Shown: positions 45,042-54,050 of the stretch, piece by piece
Layout: each line of letters opens with the position of its first letter
Numbering within the stretch: position 1 is the first letter of the stretch
From: Pseudomonas laurylsulfativorans
GTDB lineage: Bacteria; Pseudomonadota; Gammaproteobacteria; Pseudomonadales; Pseudomonadaceae
Length of the DNA: 64,000 nt
Reading direction: 5' to 3'
Assembly (NCBI RefSeq): GCF_002906155.1
Contig: NZ_MUJK01000013.1
Location: forward strand, 1 to 64,000
The notes under the pieces: generated by a model
Database searches by the model: none
The model's input: only the letters and a program-made list of their open reading frames with translations
What the model was told of the DNA's origin: nothing
Translations under genes and position numbers: made by a program

Positions 45042-45057
45042 TTGAACAGACGTTCAA
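45042..45057. promoter_or_regulatory. TTGAAC-N4-GTTCAA operator, copy 1
   Basis: A perfect six-base inverted repeat with an AGAC centre lies 40 bases before the TetR start and 62 bases before the deacylase start. It resembles BetI operators (ATTGgACGTTCAAT type). A five-of-six version is found before the aminotransferase-transporter operon at 51068-51081. Confidence 0.7.
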
Positions 45058-45097
45058 CTAAGCTCGACTTCGTGGAACCTCACCCAAGGACAGCCTT

Positions 45098-45733
45098 GTG
45101 ACAACCGTTGCCCCGAAAAACCGCCGCGCCGAACCCGATGACCGCCGCGAAATGCTGGTGGCCGCGACCCTTCGCTGTCTGAGTCGCGATGGTCACGCCG
45201 GCATTTCCGTGCGACGCATCGCCACCGAAGCCGGTGTTTCAGTCGGTCTGCTCAATCATCATTTCGGCAGCATCGATGCCCTGATCGCCGACACCTATCA
45301 GAAGCTCGCCATCGAACTGACCACCGCCCTGCAACACGAAATCGAACAAGCCGTAAACCCGGCGCAGAAGATGGACGCGTTCCTCATCGGCTCGTTTTCC
45401 CCCAGGGTCATGGACCCGAAACTGCTCGGCGTGTGGGTAGTGTTCTGGAGCCTGATCCGTCACTCCGAACACGTCAGTCTGTCCCATGAAAAAAGCTACC
45501 GGGCCTACATCGACTTGCTCCGCCAATTGCTCGACGAATTGGCCGCCAGCGAAGGCTTCGTGATTCACGACACGCGCCTGGCCGCCATCGGCCTATCGGC
45601 GATGCTCGACGGTCTCTGGCTCGAGTGGTGCCTGAACCCCGAGACCTTCAGCGCCGCCAACGGACTGCATATCTGCCGTTGCTGGATAAAGGGGCTGCGA
45701 AACGGAGCATTCAGCACCGACGACGTCCTGTGA
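45098..45733 (+). CDS. TetR/BetI-like transcriptional repressor
   Basis: A 211-residue regulator starting at GTG with AAGGA seven bases upstream. The helix-turn-helix is ISVRRIATEAGVSVGLLNHHFGSIDALIADTYQ near 37-70, with the BetI-type HHFGS. The C-terminal domain (MDAFLIGSFSPRVMDPKLLGVWVVFWSLIRH) matches BetI-type ligand domains. It probably represses the divergent deacylase gene and the aminotransferase-ABC operon. Its last 141 bases overlap the 3' end of the opposing EamA gene. Confidence 0.88.
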   Translation: MTTVAPKNRRAEPDDRREMLVAATLRCLSRDGHAGISVRRIATEAGVSVGLLNHHFGSIDALIADTYQKLAIELTTALQHEIEQAVNPAQKMDAFLIGSFSPRVMDPKLLGVWVVFWSLIRHSEHVSLSHEKSYRAYIDLLRQLLDELAASEGFVIHDTRLAAIGLSAMLDGLWLEWCLNPETFSAANGLHICRCWIKGLRNGAFSTDDVL

Positions 45734-46597
45734 CGAATGCCGACCGAAGATCATCGCCAAGGTGCCACTGACCGCAATCAGCCCGGCACCGATCATCAGC
45801 GACGTGTCCATTAGCGTGCCCCACACCAGGCTCGACAGGGCAAACGCCCAGATCAACCCGGTGTACTCGAACGGCGCGAGCAAGGTCGCGGTGGCGCGGC
45901 GGAAACTGGCGAACAACAGGAACTGGCCAATGCCGCCCACCAGGCCCGCGCCGAGCATGCCCAGCCAGGCGGGTGTCGGCGATGGCGTGTGGGTCCACGG
46001 CAGGGCAACCGCCATGCAGATCACGAACACCACGTTGGTGATCAGCATCTGCTCCAGCACTGAGGTCTGCTCATCCACCTGACGCAACTGGATGTAGGTG
46101 AACGCCCAGCACATCGCCGCCAGCAGGGTCAGCACAATGGGCAACGGCTCGGTCATGTTGTCGGGGCGACAGGCAATGACCACCCCGACAAAACCGATGA
46201 TCAGGCTGAACCACTGCCAGCCGCTGGCGCGTTCCTTGAGAATCACCGCCGCCAGCACCGTGACCATGATCGGTGCGGAAAAGTACAACGTGGTCATCTC
46301 GGCCAGGGTCAGGTCCCGGGCCGCCGTGTAGTACAGCACCCAGGCCACGATCGACAGCAGGCCGCGCACCACCAGCAGGCCCCGGCTCGGTGAATGCCAG
46401 GCCCGCTGGATAACACGCAAACGCCCCGCCAGCAACACGGCCACGACCACCACGGCGGCGCGCCAGAACAGAATGGTGACCACCGAATAATCGGCCACCA
46501 GCCACTTGATGGCCGCATCCTGCAGCGACAGGAATGCGTAGCCCAACGTGCACAGGCCAATGCCCTGCAGCGAGCGGTCGACGTTCGACGAACTCAT
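45593..46597 (-). CDS. EamA/DMT-family transporter with extended C-terminus
   Basis: A 334-residue inner-membrane protein with ten predicted helices in two EamA repeats (GYAFLSLQDAAIKWLV start; AMCWAFTYIQLRQVDE opening the second half). Members export amino acids or metabolites. About 47 C-terminal residues after MIFGRHSS are hydrophilic and are encoded antisense to the TetR gene, so the natural stop may have been lost. It is the last gene of the amino-acid ABC operon, and its ATG shares a base with the preceding stop. Confidence 0.85.
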   Translation of the reverse strand: MSSSNVDRSLQGIGLCTLGYAFLSLQDAAIKWLVADYSVVTILFWRAAVVVVAVLLAGRLRVIQRAWHSPSRGLLVVRGLLSIVAWVLYYTAARDLTLAEMTTLYFSAPIMVTVLAAVILKERASGWQWFSLIIGFVGVVIACRPDNMTEPLPIVLTLLAAMCWAFTYIQLRQVDEQTSVLEQMLITNVVFVICMAVALPWTHTPSPTPAWLGMLGAGLVGGIGQFLLFASFRRATATLLAPFEYTGLIWAFALSSLVWGTLMDTSLMIGAGLIAVSGTLAMIFGRHSSQDVVGAECSVSQPLYPATADMQSVGGAEGLGVQAPLEPETVEHRR

Positions 46598-47295
46598 CAG
46601 GCCGACCTGCGCACGGGCGTTCCGCGCCGTTCGGCAAAGGCAAACAGCGCTTCGATCAGGAACGTCAGGCAGACGTAGACGCCGGCGACCAACAACAAGG
46701 GTTCGTACACCTGCAAGGTTTGCGCGCGGACCACGTTGGCGGCGCCGAGCAGATCGATCACGGCAATGGTCGAGGCCAGCGCCGTGGACTTGAGCAACAT
46801 CACGGTTTCCCCGGCCAGGGTCGGCAGCAACAGGCGCATGGCCCGGGGCAAACGCACCCGCAGCAGGGACTGGCGCGCGGTCATGCCAAAGGCCGAAGCC
46901 GCTTCCATTTCGCCTTTGGGTACCGCCAGCAGGCCACCGCGAATCACTTCGCCGACATAAGCCCCCACCGACACCACCAGGGCGAACACGATGTACCAGT
47001 AACCGTCGCGCAGGTAAGGCCATAGAAAGCTGCCGCGAATCAGCGGGAACTGGGCAAACAGACTGCCCAGGCCGTAGTAGAAAATGTAGATCTGGATCAA
47101 CAACGGCGTCCCACGGGTGACGCTGGTGTAGAACAGGCTGACCTTGGCGATCACCCTGTTTTTCGAGATCCGCGCCAGCGCCACCAACACCGCCAGGACA
47201 AACCCGAACACACTGGCGATCAATAGAATCGTGAGGGTGGTTTGCAGCCCCCGGCCCAACAGTGCCGCGTATTCAACTATCCACGCTGGAATCAT
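46597..47295 (-). CDS. Polar amino acid ABC transporter permease (HisM/GlnP-like)
   Basis: A 232-residue permease with about five helices. The N-terminal LLGRGLQTTLTILLIASVFGF is the His/Glu/Gln permease pattern, and the EAA loop reads EMEAASAFGMTARQSLLRVRLPRAMR. It forms the channel with the next permease gene and is energised by the fused ATPase of the operon. Confidence 0.9.
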   Translation of the reverse strand: MIPAWIVEYAALLGRGLQTTLTILLIASVFGFVLAVLVALARISKNRVIAKVSLFYTSVTRGTPLLIQIYIFYYGLGSLFAQFPLIRGSFLWPYLRDGYWYIVFALVVSVGAYVGEVIRGGLLAVPKGEMEAASAFGMTARQSLLRVRLPRAMRLLLPTLAGETVMLLKSTALASTIAVIDLLGAANVVRAQTLQVYEPLLLVAGVYVCLTFLIEALFAFAERRGTPVRRSA

Positions 47296-47313
47296 TTCAT
47301 TCTCTCCGCCGGT

Positions 47314-48027
47314 TCAGTCAACAAGAGGCATCCAGCGACGAATACGTCGCTCAAGCCGACCCGACAGATAGTTCGACGCCAACGTCACTGCGTAATACAA
47401 CGCCGCGGCCGTGAGGTAGAACAACAGATAGTGGCGCGTCGAGCCCGCGCCTTGCTTGGCGGTGTACAGCAGCTCGTTGGTGCCGACCACGCTGATCAGC
47501 GCGCTGTCCTTGATCAGGTTGATCCACAGGTTGGCCATCCCGGCCATGGCGTAAGGCGCCATGATCGGCAGCGTGACCCGGCGGAACAACCCGAAACCGT
47601 TGAGGCCAAACGCCTTGGCCGCTTCAATCTGGCCGAAGGGAATCGCCTGGATCGCCGCGCGGAAAATCTCCGAGGCGTAGGCCCCCTGCACCAGCCCCAG
47701 CACCACGATGGCCGCCAGTGGACCGCTGACGTTCACCACGCCGTAGCCGAGCTGGGTCATCAGCGAATTGAGGAGCATGGAGCCGACGTAGTACAGCAAC
47801 AGAATCAGCAGCAGCTCCGGAACCGCGCGGAACAAGGTGGTGTAACCGCGCATCAGTGCGGCAATCGGCTTCGGCGCGCCAAGCTTGAGGCACGCCACCA
47901 CCAGCCCGATGGCCAACCCGAGCACAAAGGCCCCGGCGGAAATCTGCAGGGTCATCCAGAGCCCCTTCAACAGCGCACTGCCCCATCCCTGTTCGGTGAA
48001 ATTGATCAGATCGAACATTGCTGGCAT
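47314..48027 (-). CDS. Polar amino acid ABC transporter permease (HisQ/GlnP-like)
   Basis: A 237-residue permease with GWGSALLKGLWMTLQISAGAFVLGL near the N-terminus and the EAA loop QIEAAKAFGLNGFGLFRRVTLPIMAPYA. GGAG lies seven bases before the chosen ATG at 48027. A REPIN separates it from the binding-protein gene upstream, which may lower its expression relative to the binding protein. Confidence 0.9.
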   Translation of the reverse strand: MPAMFDLINFTEQGWGSALLKGLWMTLQISAGAFVLGLAIGLVVACLKLGAPKPIAALMRGYTTLFRAVPELLLILLLYYVGSMLLNSLMTQLGYGVVNVSGPLAAIVVLGLVQGAYASEIFRAAIQAIPFGQIEAAKAFGLNGFGLFRRVTLPIMAPYAMAGMANLWINLIKDSALISVVGTNELLYTAKQGAGSTRHYLLFYLTAAALYYAVTLASNYLSGRLERRIRRWMPLVD

Positions 48028-48058
48028 TTCTTTCTCCAGTTGGAGGACACGGTCCCCT

Positions 48059-48156
48059 GTAGGAGCGAGCCTGCTCGCGATGAACGCAAGTGCGCCGCGG
48101 TGCTTCTGAATGACCGCGTCATCGTTGACGTTTTTCGCGAGCAGGCTCGCTCCTAC
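48059..48156. repeat. REPIN, GTAGGAGCGAGCCTGCTCGCG class
   Basis: Inverted arms with a spacer, nearly identical to the element at 5687-5784. It sits inside the operon between the binding-protein and permease genes, a place where such hairpins commonly stabilise the upstream message. Confidence 0.85.
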
Positions 48157-48176
48157 ATTGGATTGCGTTCAGTTCA

Positions 48177-48959
48177 TCAGAACGCAGGCTTCACGCTGGT
48201 GCCGAAGTAGCTCTGGGACAGGTCGTCATAGTCCTTGCTCGCCAGCAACTCCTGGATGGCCTTGTCGAGTTTGGCCTTGAGTTCGGTGTCGTCCTTGCGC
48301 AAGCCAGCCCCCACGCCCTTGCCGAAGATCGGGTCGTACGGCACGGCGCCGAGGTAGGCCAGGTCCTTGGCATCCGGGGTCTTGACGAACGCGGCCATGG
48401 CGGTGCCGTCGGCCATCATCAGGTCGATGCGCCCGGCGATCAGGTCGGCGTTGGCCGAGTCCTGGGTGTCGTAGTACTTAACGTCGGCAATTTTTTCGTA
48501 GTAGGTCTTCAGGTAACTGGCGCTGACGGTGGAGTTCTGCACGCCGATGATCTTGCCCTTGAGGTCATCCGGGTACTTCTTCACCGACGCCTCTTTCGGG
48601 CCGACGACGGCAATCACCGAGTCGTAGTACGCCTTGCTGAAGGCGATCTGTTTTTCACGCTCTTCGGTCACCGACATCGAGGAAAAAATCACGTCGATCT
48701 TCTTCGCCAGCAACGACGGAATGATGCCGTCCCATGCCACTTCCTTGATCTCGCAGTCGGCTTTCATTTCGCTGCACAGCTTGTGGATCAGGTCGACTTC
48801 AAACCCCTTCCACTCGCCGTTGGCCTGCTTTTCGGTGTACGGCGGATAGGGTTCGGCGGCCACCGCGAACCTGATCGGTTGTGCCTGAGCGGCGCTCATA
48901 CCGACCAGCATTACGCAAGCTGCACCGGTCAACCAGTTTGCAAAACGTCGATTTCCCAT
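48177..48959 (-). CDS. Family 3 amino acid-binding periplasmic protein
   Basis: A 260-residue protein with a signal peptide cleaved near residue 26 (MSAAQA-QPIRF). The SBP_bac_3 signature GEWKGFEVDLIHKLCSEMKADCEI is followed by the ligand-site segments SSMSVTEEREKQIAFSKAYY and GVQNSTVSASYL. Relatives bind lysine, arginine, ornithine, histidine or opines. The substrate is unknown; the deacylase and aminotransferase suggest an amino acid or N-acyl amino acid. Confidence 0.9.
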   Translation of the reverse strand: MGNRRFANWLTGAACVMLVGMSAAQAQPIRFAVAAEPYPPYTEKQANGEWKGFEVDLIHKLCSEMKADCEIKEVAWDGIIPSLLAKKIDVIFSSMSVTEEREKQIAFSKAYYDSVIAVVGPKEASVKKYPDDLKGKIIGVQNSTVSASYLKTYYEKIADVKYYDTQDSANADLIAGRIDLMMADGTAMAAFVKTPDAKDLAYLGAVPYDPIFGKGVGAGLRKDDTELKAKLDKAIQELLASKDYDDLSQSYFGTSVKPAF

Positions 48960-48986
48960 GTTGTTTTCCCGTCTTTTTATGATGAG

Positions 48987-50990
48987 TTAGCGAGTCTGAT
49001 GAGCGTTGACGAATTGCCGGCAACGCTCGCTGCGTGGGTGTACGAACACTTCGTCCGGCGAACCGGCTTCCTCGATCAGCCCTTGATGCAGGAAGGCGAC
49101 TTTGGAAGAGACATCGCGTGCGAACGCCATTTCATGAGTCACCAGGATCATGGTCCGGCCTTCTTCGGCGAGGGAGCGGATCACCCGCAGCACTTCCCCG
49201 ACCAGTTCCGGGTCGAGTGCCGAGGTGGGTTCATCGAACAGCATGACCTTGGGCCGCATGGCCAGGGCCCGGGCGATGGCCACCCGTTGTTGCTGTCCCC
49301 CGGAGAGAAACGCCGGGTACTCGTTGCGCTTGGCCGCAAGCCCCACGCGTTCGAGCAGCGCTTCGGCCCGCTCGGTGGCCTCCGCACGGCTTTCACGCAG
49401 GACCTGGGTTGGCGCTTCGATGAGGTTTTCCAGCACCGTGCGATGGGGCCAGAGGTTGAAGTTCTGGAACACCATGCCCAGGCTGGAGCGGATGCGCACA
49501 AGCTGCCGGGCATCGGACACCAGTGGTGCGCCGGGGCGGTCGTGATTGAGCTTGATGCTTTCGCCATCGACGACGATGCGCCCCTGGTCCGGCACTTCGA
49601 GCATGTTGATGCAGCGCAGCAAGGTACTTTTGCCCGAGCCGCTGGCACCGATCAGGGAAATCACGTCGCCTTCGCGGGCAGTCAGGGAAACGCCCTTGAG
49701 CACTTCGATATTGCCGAAGCGTTTGTGCAGGCCATCGACCTCGATCATGGTCTTGGCGGCGACCGGTTCGACGGTCGCGGTGCTGGTCACCGTGCCGATC
49801 ACCGGCCTTGGCGCTTCGCCATTGAGTACCTGGACAAAGCCACGAATGCGCTGGCAGGCCTGGGCCAGGCGCTCTTCGCTCAAGGTAAACGAAAGCCGCA
49901 CGAACCCTTGCGCCGGCTCGCCGAATGCCGCCGCATCGAGCACCGAGACACCGGCCTCGCGCAGCAGGCGCCAGGCGAATTCCAGCGAGGTCAGGCCGGT
50001 GCCGCGCACGTCCACCAGCACGAACATGCCGGCATCGGGATTGAGCACGCTGATGCCCGGGCAATCGGCCAAACCGGACACCACCAGATCGCGGCGCCGA
50101 CGATAGATCTCGCGCATGCCGTGGGTGACTTCATCATGAGACTGCACGGCCTTGAGCGCTGCTTCCATGACGAAACCGGGCAAGCCGTACAGCATGCTCA
50201 ACACCAAGGTTTCGACATGATTGACCAGGGCTTCATTGGCCACCACCCAGCCGATGCGCCAACCGGTCATGGCATGGGATTTCGACAGGCTGCCAATCAC
50301 CACGCAGCGCTCGGCCATGCCCGGCAACGCTGCCAGGCTGAGGTGTTCACGCTCGTAGGCAAGGCTCTCGTAGACCTCGTCCACCACCACCCACAAGTCA
50401 TGGGCGATGGCGAGGTCGGCGATGGCTTGCAGTTCTTCGCGACCGAGTACCACGCCGGTGGGGTTGTTCGGGTTGGAGAAGAAAATCGCCCGGGTACGCG
50501 GGGTAATGGCCTTGGCCAATACGGCGGCATCAAGGCGGAAACCCGAGTCCGCCGCACAGGGCACCCGCACCAGCGTGGCGCCGGACGCCTTGAGCGTTGC
50601 TTCGTAGGTGACGTACATCGGATCGAACGCGATCACTTCGTCGCCAGCACCGAGCAGGCACATCGACGTGGCGAACAAGGCGTTCTGCGCACCGGCCGTG
50701 AGAATGACGTTGGACGCCTGCAGTTCGCGGTCGATCAGTTGGCTGTAGCGGCCGGCAATGGCCTCGCGCAACGCCTGGCGGCCGGCGATTTCGGTGTAGT
50801 GGGTATCCCCTTCGCGCAAGGCATGGATGGCGGCGTCGGTAATGAAATCGGGGGTGGGGAAATCCGGGTCGCCGACGCTGAGGATGATCACGTCCTCGCC
50901 ATTGCGCTGCGCGGCGCTGGCTGCGTAGTGAATATCCCAGGCGGCAACGCCTTGGCCACTGATCCGTTCAACAAAGGGTGAAAACCGCAT
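48987..50990 (-). CDS. Fusion of PLP aminotransferase and amino acid ABC ATPase
   Basis: A 667-residue protein in one frame. Residues 1-392 form a class I/II aminotransferase (SNPNNPTGVV near 172, PLP lysine Lys237 in SLSKSHAMTGWRIGW, Arg in FVRLSFTLSEERL). A 20-residue linker rich in Thr, Val and Ala follows. Residues 415-667 form a HisP/GlnQ-type ATPase (Walker A GASGSGKST at 448-456, LSGGQQQRVAIARAL, LFDEPTSALDP). An ATG at the domain boundary lacks a good ribosome site, so a true fusion is likely. It would place a deaminating enzyme on the cytoplasmic face of the importer. The start at 50990 is chosen from homology. Confidence 0.88.
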   Translation of the reverse strand: MRFSPFVERISGQGVAAWDIHYAASAAQRNGEDVIILSVGDPDFPTPDFITDAAIHALREGDTHYTEIAGRQALREAIAGRYSQLIDRELQASNVILTAGAQNALFATSMCLLGAGDEVIAFDPMYVTYEATLKASGATLVRVPCAADSGFRLDAAVLAKAITPRTRAIFFSNPNNPTGVVLGREELQAIADLAIAHDLWVVVDEVYESLAYEREHLSLAALPGMAERCVVIGSLSKSHAMTGWRIGWVVANEALVNHVETLVLSMLYGLPGFVMEAALKAVQSHDEVTHGMREIYRRRRDLVVSGLADCPGISVLNPDAGMFVLVDVRGTGLTSLEFAWRLLREAGVSVLDAAAFGEPAQGFVRLSFTLSEERLAQACQRIRGFVQVLNGEAPRPVIGTVTSTATVEPVAAKTMIEVDGLHKRFGNIEVLKGVSLTAREGDVISLIGASGSGKSTLLRCINMLEVPDQGRIVVDGESIKLNHDRPGAPLVSDARQLVRIRSSLGMVFQNFNLWPHRTVLENLIEAPTQVLRESRAEATERAEALLERVGLAAKRNEYPAFLSGGQQQRVAIARALAMRPKVMLFDEPTSALDPELVGEVLRVIRSLAEEGRTMILVTHEMAFARDVSSKVAFLHQGLIEEAGSPDEVFVHPRSERCRQFVNAHQTR

Positions 50991-51067
50991 GCCAGTGCCT
51001 CGTTCGAATTGAAGAAACGCAAGCCCGCAACCAGCCGGGGGAAGGTGGTCCCCAACATAGTCCAGAC

Positions 51068-51081
51068 TGAACACTCGTTCA
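51068..51081. promoter_or_regulatory. TGAAC-N4-GTTCA operator, copy 2
   Basis: An inverted repeat with an ACTC centre, 78 bases before the aminotransferase-ATPase gene. It matches the perfect palindrome at 45042-45057 except for one outer position, so the same BetI-like repressor probably binds here. Confidence 0.6.
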
Positions 51082-51147
51082 ACAGAAAACTCACAAGGCT
51101 TCGCGTTCAGCGCAAACAGGTCGTTTTCACGACAGTCGCGCCGTTTT

Positions 51148-52548
51148 TCAGTACGGCGCGATTAAGCGACGTGAAACGATTTTGCTGATTGCTCCCATCA
51201 CCAGAGCCACGAGAATCAGCCCCGCAGTAACCGCAAAGGTCAACCGCATCCCCTGCGCGATGGCCTCAGGTTGCGCCAGCAAAATATCGTGGCTGCCCGT
51301 GCCGAAAGCGAACACAGCGCCCATGACCGAGGCACCCGTGATCAACCCGAGATTGCGCGACAAACCGAGCAAACCGGAAACCACACCACGTTGCTGCGGC
51401 GCAATGTCTGCCATCACGGCGGTATTGTTCGCCGCCTGGAACAGCGCGTACCCGGCCGTAAGGACCACCAGCGCAATGAGATAGCCGGGGACGCCGACGC
51501 TCATCGGCACGGCGGCAAGGATGGACGCGCCGGTCAACATGGCCATCAGCCCGACCGCGCTTGAGCGTTGCGCGCCCCATCGGTCGACCAGCCGCCCGCA
51601 GGGCATACCGGCCAATGCCGCCACCAGCGGCCCGGCCGACATCACCAGCCCGACACGCGCCGCGCTCAAACCCAGTGCACCCGACAAATAGAAGGGGCCG
51701 ACCACCAGGGTGGCCATGACCACCGTGGTCACCAGGGTGCTCATGGCGAACCCGCTGCTCAGCAGCGGGTTGCGCAACATCGCCAGGTTGACCAGCGGCG
51801 ACGCGGCCGTCTGCTCGACGAACACGAACAGAATCAGGCCGATCACCGCGACCAGCAGCAGCGCCGTATTGAGCGGGCCGAAGCTGCCGCGTCCAAGGGT
51901 CATGGCCAGTGCGTAGGCCAACAGGGTCAGGACCAATACCAGCGTGCCAAGCCTGTCGAAGCCTGGCCGAGAGGCCGTCGTCTCGCGGCGATCAACCGGC
52001 AAACAGCACCAGGCCAGCCCCATCGCCAACACCCCCAAGGGCACGTTGAGCAGAAAAATCCCCTGCCAGCCCATTTGGGCAATCAATACGCCGCCGAGCG
52101 TCGGCCCCAGTGAGGTGCCCATCGCCGACATCGTGCCGAGCACACCCATCGCGCTGCCCATTTTTTCCTTGGGCACCGCCCCGCTCACCAGCGCCATGGT
52201 CAACGCCATCATGGTGGCCGCGCCGATGCCCTGTAAGGCACGGGCGGCAATCAGCAACCACAGGTTGGGTGCCAGAGCGCAGAGGATCGAGGCGACGGTA
52301 AACACGGCAATGCCGACCAGCAGCAACCGCCGCCGCCCCACGAGGTCGCCGAGCCGGCCAACGCTGACGATCAGCGCCGTGATGCTCAGCAAGTAAGCGA
52401 GCACCACCCACTGCACTGCCTGGAACGACGCTGAAAACGCCTCGGCCAGTGTCGGCAATCCAACGTTGGCAATGCTGGTGCCCAGGGAGGACAGCAGCAT
52501 GGATAACGACAGGCTGGCCAAGGTTCCTCGAATCGATAGGGACTTCAT
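51148..52548 (-). CDS. DHA2-type MFS drug efflux transporter
   Basis: A 466-residue membrane protein with about 14 helices. Motif A is GRLGDLVGRRRLLLVG near 62-77; antiporter motif C-like segments are MGTSLGPTLGGVL near 142. The 14-helix EmrB/QacA pattern points to proton-driven export of drugs or metabolites. I chose the ATG at 52548 because the protein begins there in relatives. It is divergent from a LysR gene, its probable regulator. Confidence 0.87.
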   Translation of the reverse strand: MKSLSIRGTLASLSLSMLLSSLGTSIANVGLPTLAEAFSASFQAVQWVVLAYLLSITALIVSVGRLGDLVGRRRLLLVGIAVFTVASILCALAPNLWLLIAARALQGIGAATMMALTMALVSGAVPKEKMGSAMGVLGTMSAMGTSLGPTLGGVLIAQMGWQGIFLLNVPLGVLAMGLAWCCLPVDRRETTASRPGFDRLGTLVLVLTLLAYALAMTLGRGSFGPLNTALLLVAVIGLILFVFVEQTAASPLVNLAMLRNPLLSSGFAMSTLVTTVVMATLVVGPFYLSGALGLSAARVGLVMSAGPLVAALAGMPCGRLVDRWGAQRSSAVGLMAMLTGASILAAVPMSVGVPGYLIALVVLTAGYALFQAANNTAVMADIAPQQRGVVSGLLGLSRNLGLITGASVMGAVFAFGTGSHDILLAQPEAIAQGMRLTFAVTAGLILVALVMGAISKIVSRRLIAPY

Positions 52549-52670
52549 TTTCTCGCGACTCCGCAAACAGGTTGTCCCGAGCCTAAGCCTGGCCATAACA
52601 TGGCGGAAGACGCAGCAGTTGCACTTTATACGTGCATATAACGCCATCTATCCAATGTGGGAGCGGGCTC

Positions 52671-52782
52671 TGTGGCGAGGGGGCTTGCCCCCGTTGGGTT
52701 GCGAAGCAGCCCCAAAATCTCTGATGCACCAAAAATCTTGTGAGTGCTACGCACTCAAACGGGGGCAAGCCCCCTCGCCACA
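52671..52782. repeat. REPIN, TGTGGCGAGGGGGCTTGCCCCC class
   Basis: Inverted arms in the 277-bp region between the MFS and LysR genes, so it sits inside a divergent promoter region. The spacer contains GAGTGCTACGCACTC, a small extra hairpin. Confidence 0.85.
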
Positions 52783-52825
52783 GAGCCCCCTCACCACAGG
52801 GCCCGCGCCTACAGGAATTGATTCG

Positions 52826-53710
<885 letters not shown>

Positions 53711-53724
53711 CGCCCCCGGAAAAC

Positions 53725-53883
53725 TCAGTGTCGAACGCCCAGTTTGACCGCCACATCTTCTGGCGCGAGAGACCTCCCATCGCCGGAAACCAACTCCAGT
53801 TTGCGAATCGGCTTGCGGTCTTGCGCGTCGACCATGACCGATCCCGGCTCGCCGGGCTTGTACGTGAATTCGTTACCGTCGCG
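53725..53883 (-). pseudogene. C-terminal remnant of an unknown gene
   Basis: Read leftward, 52 codons with normal Pseudomonas codon use run from just after a TAG (53884-53886) to TGA at 53725. They give RDGNEFTYKPGEPGSVMVDA and then RKLELVSGDGRSLAPEDVAV. There is no start codon with a ribosome site at the left limit, so this looks like the tail of a decayed gene. A 36-residue product from the internal ATG cannot be excluded. The rest of the 53711-54050 gap shows nothing else. Confidence 0.4.
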
Positions 53884-54050
53884 CTATTCCTGGCCTCTAG
53901 CGACTCTAGGGCTATTCGCGCTTTCGCCTGCTGCTTCCACAGGCAACCCTCGCGCCTCTCAGCGTTCAACGCATTCAGCATGTTTTCACACAGCCTGGAC
54001 CCATAGCTGCCTTTGCGAAAGACCGCGAACGACCATTTATTGATAATCCG

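Noticed and set aside
43963..51081. Ectoine degradation and uptake locus
   Set aside because: The deacylase is DoeB-like and the binding protein is of family 3, but no ectoine hydrolase (DoeA) or class III aminotransferase is present.
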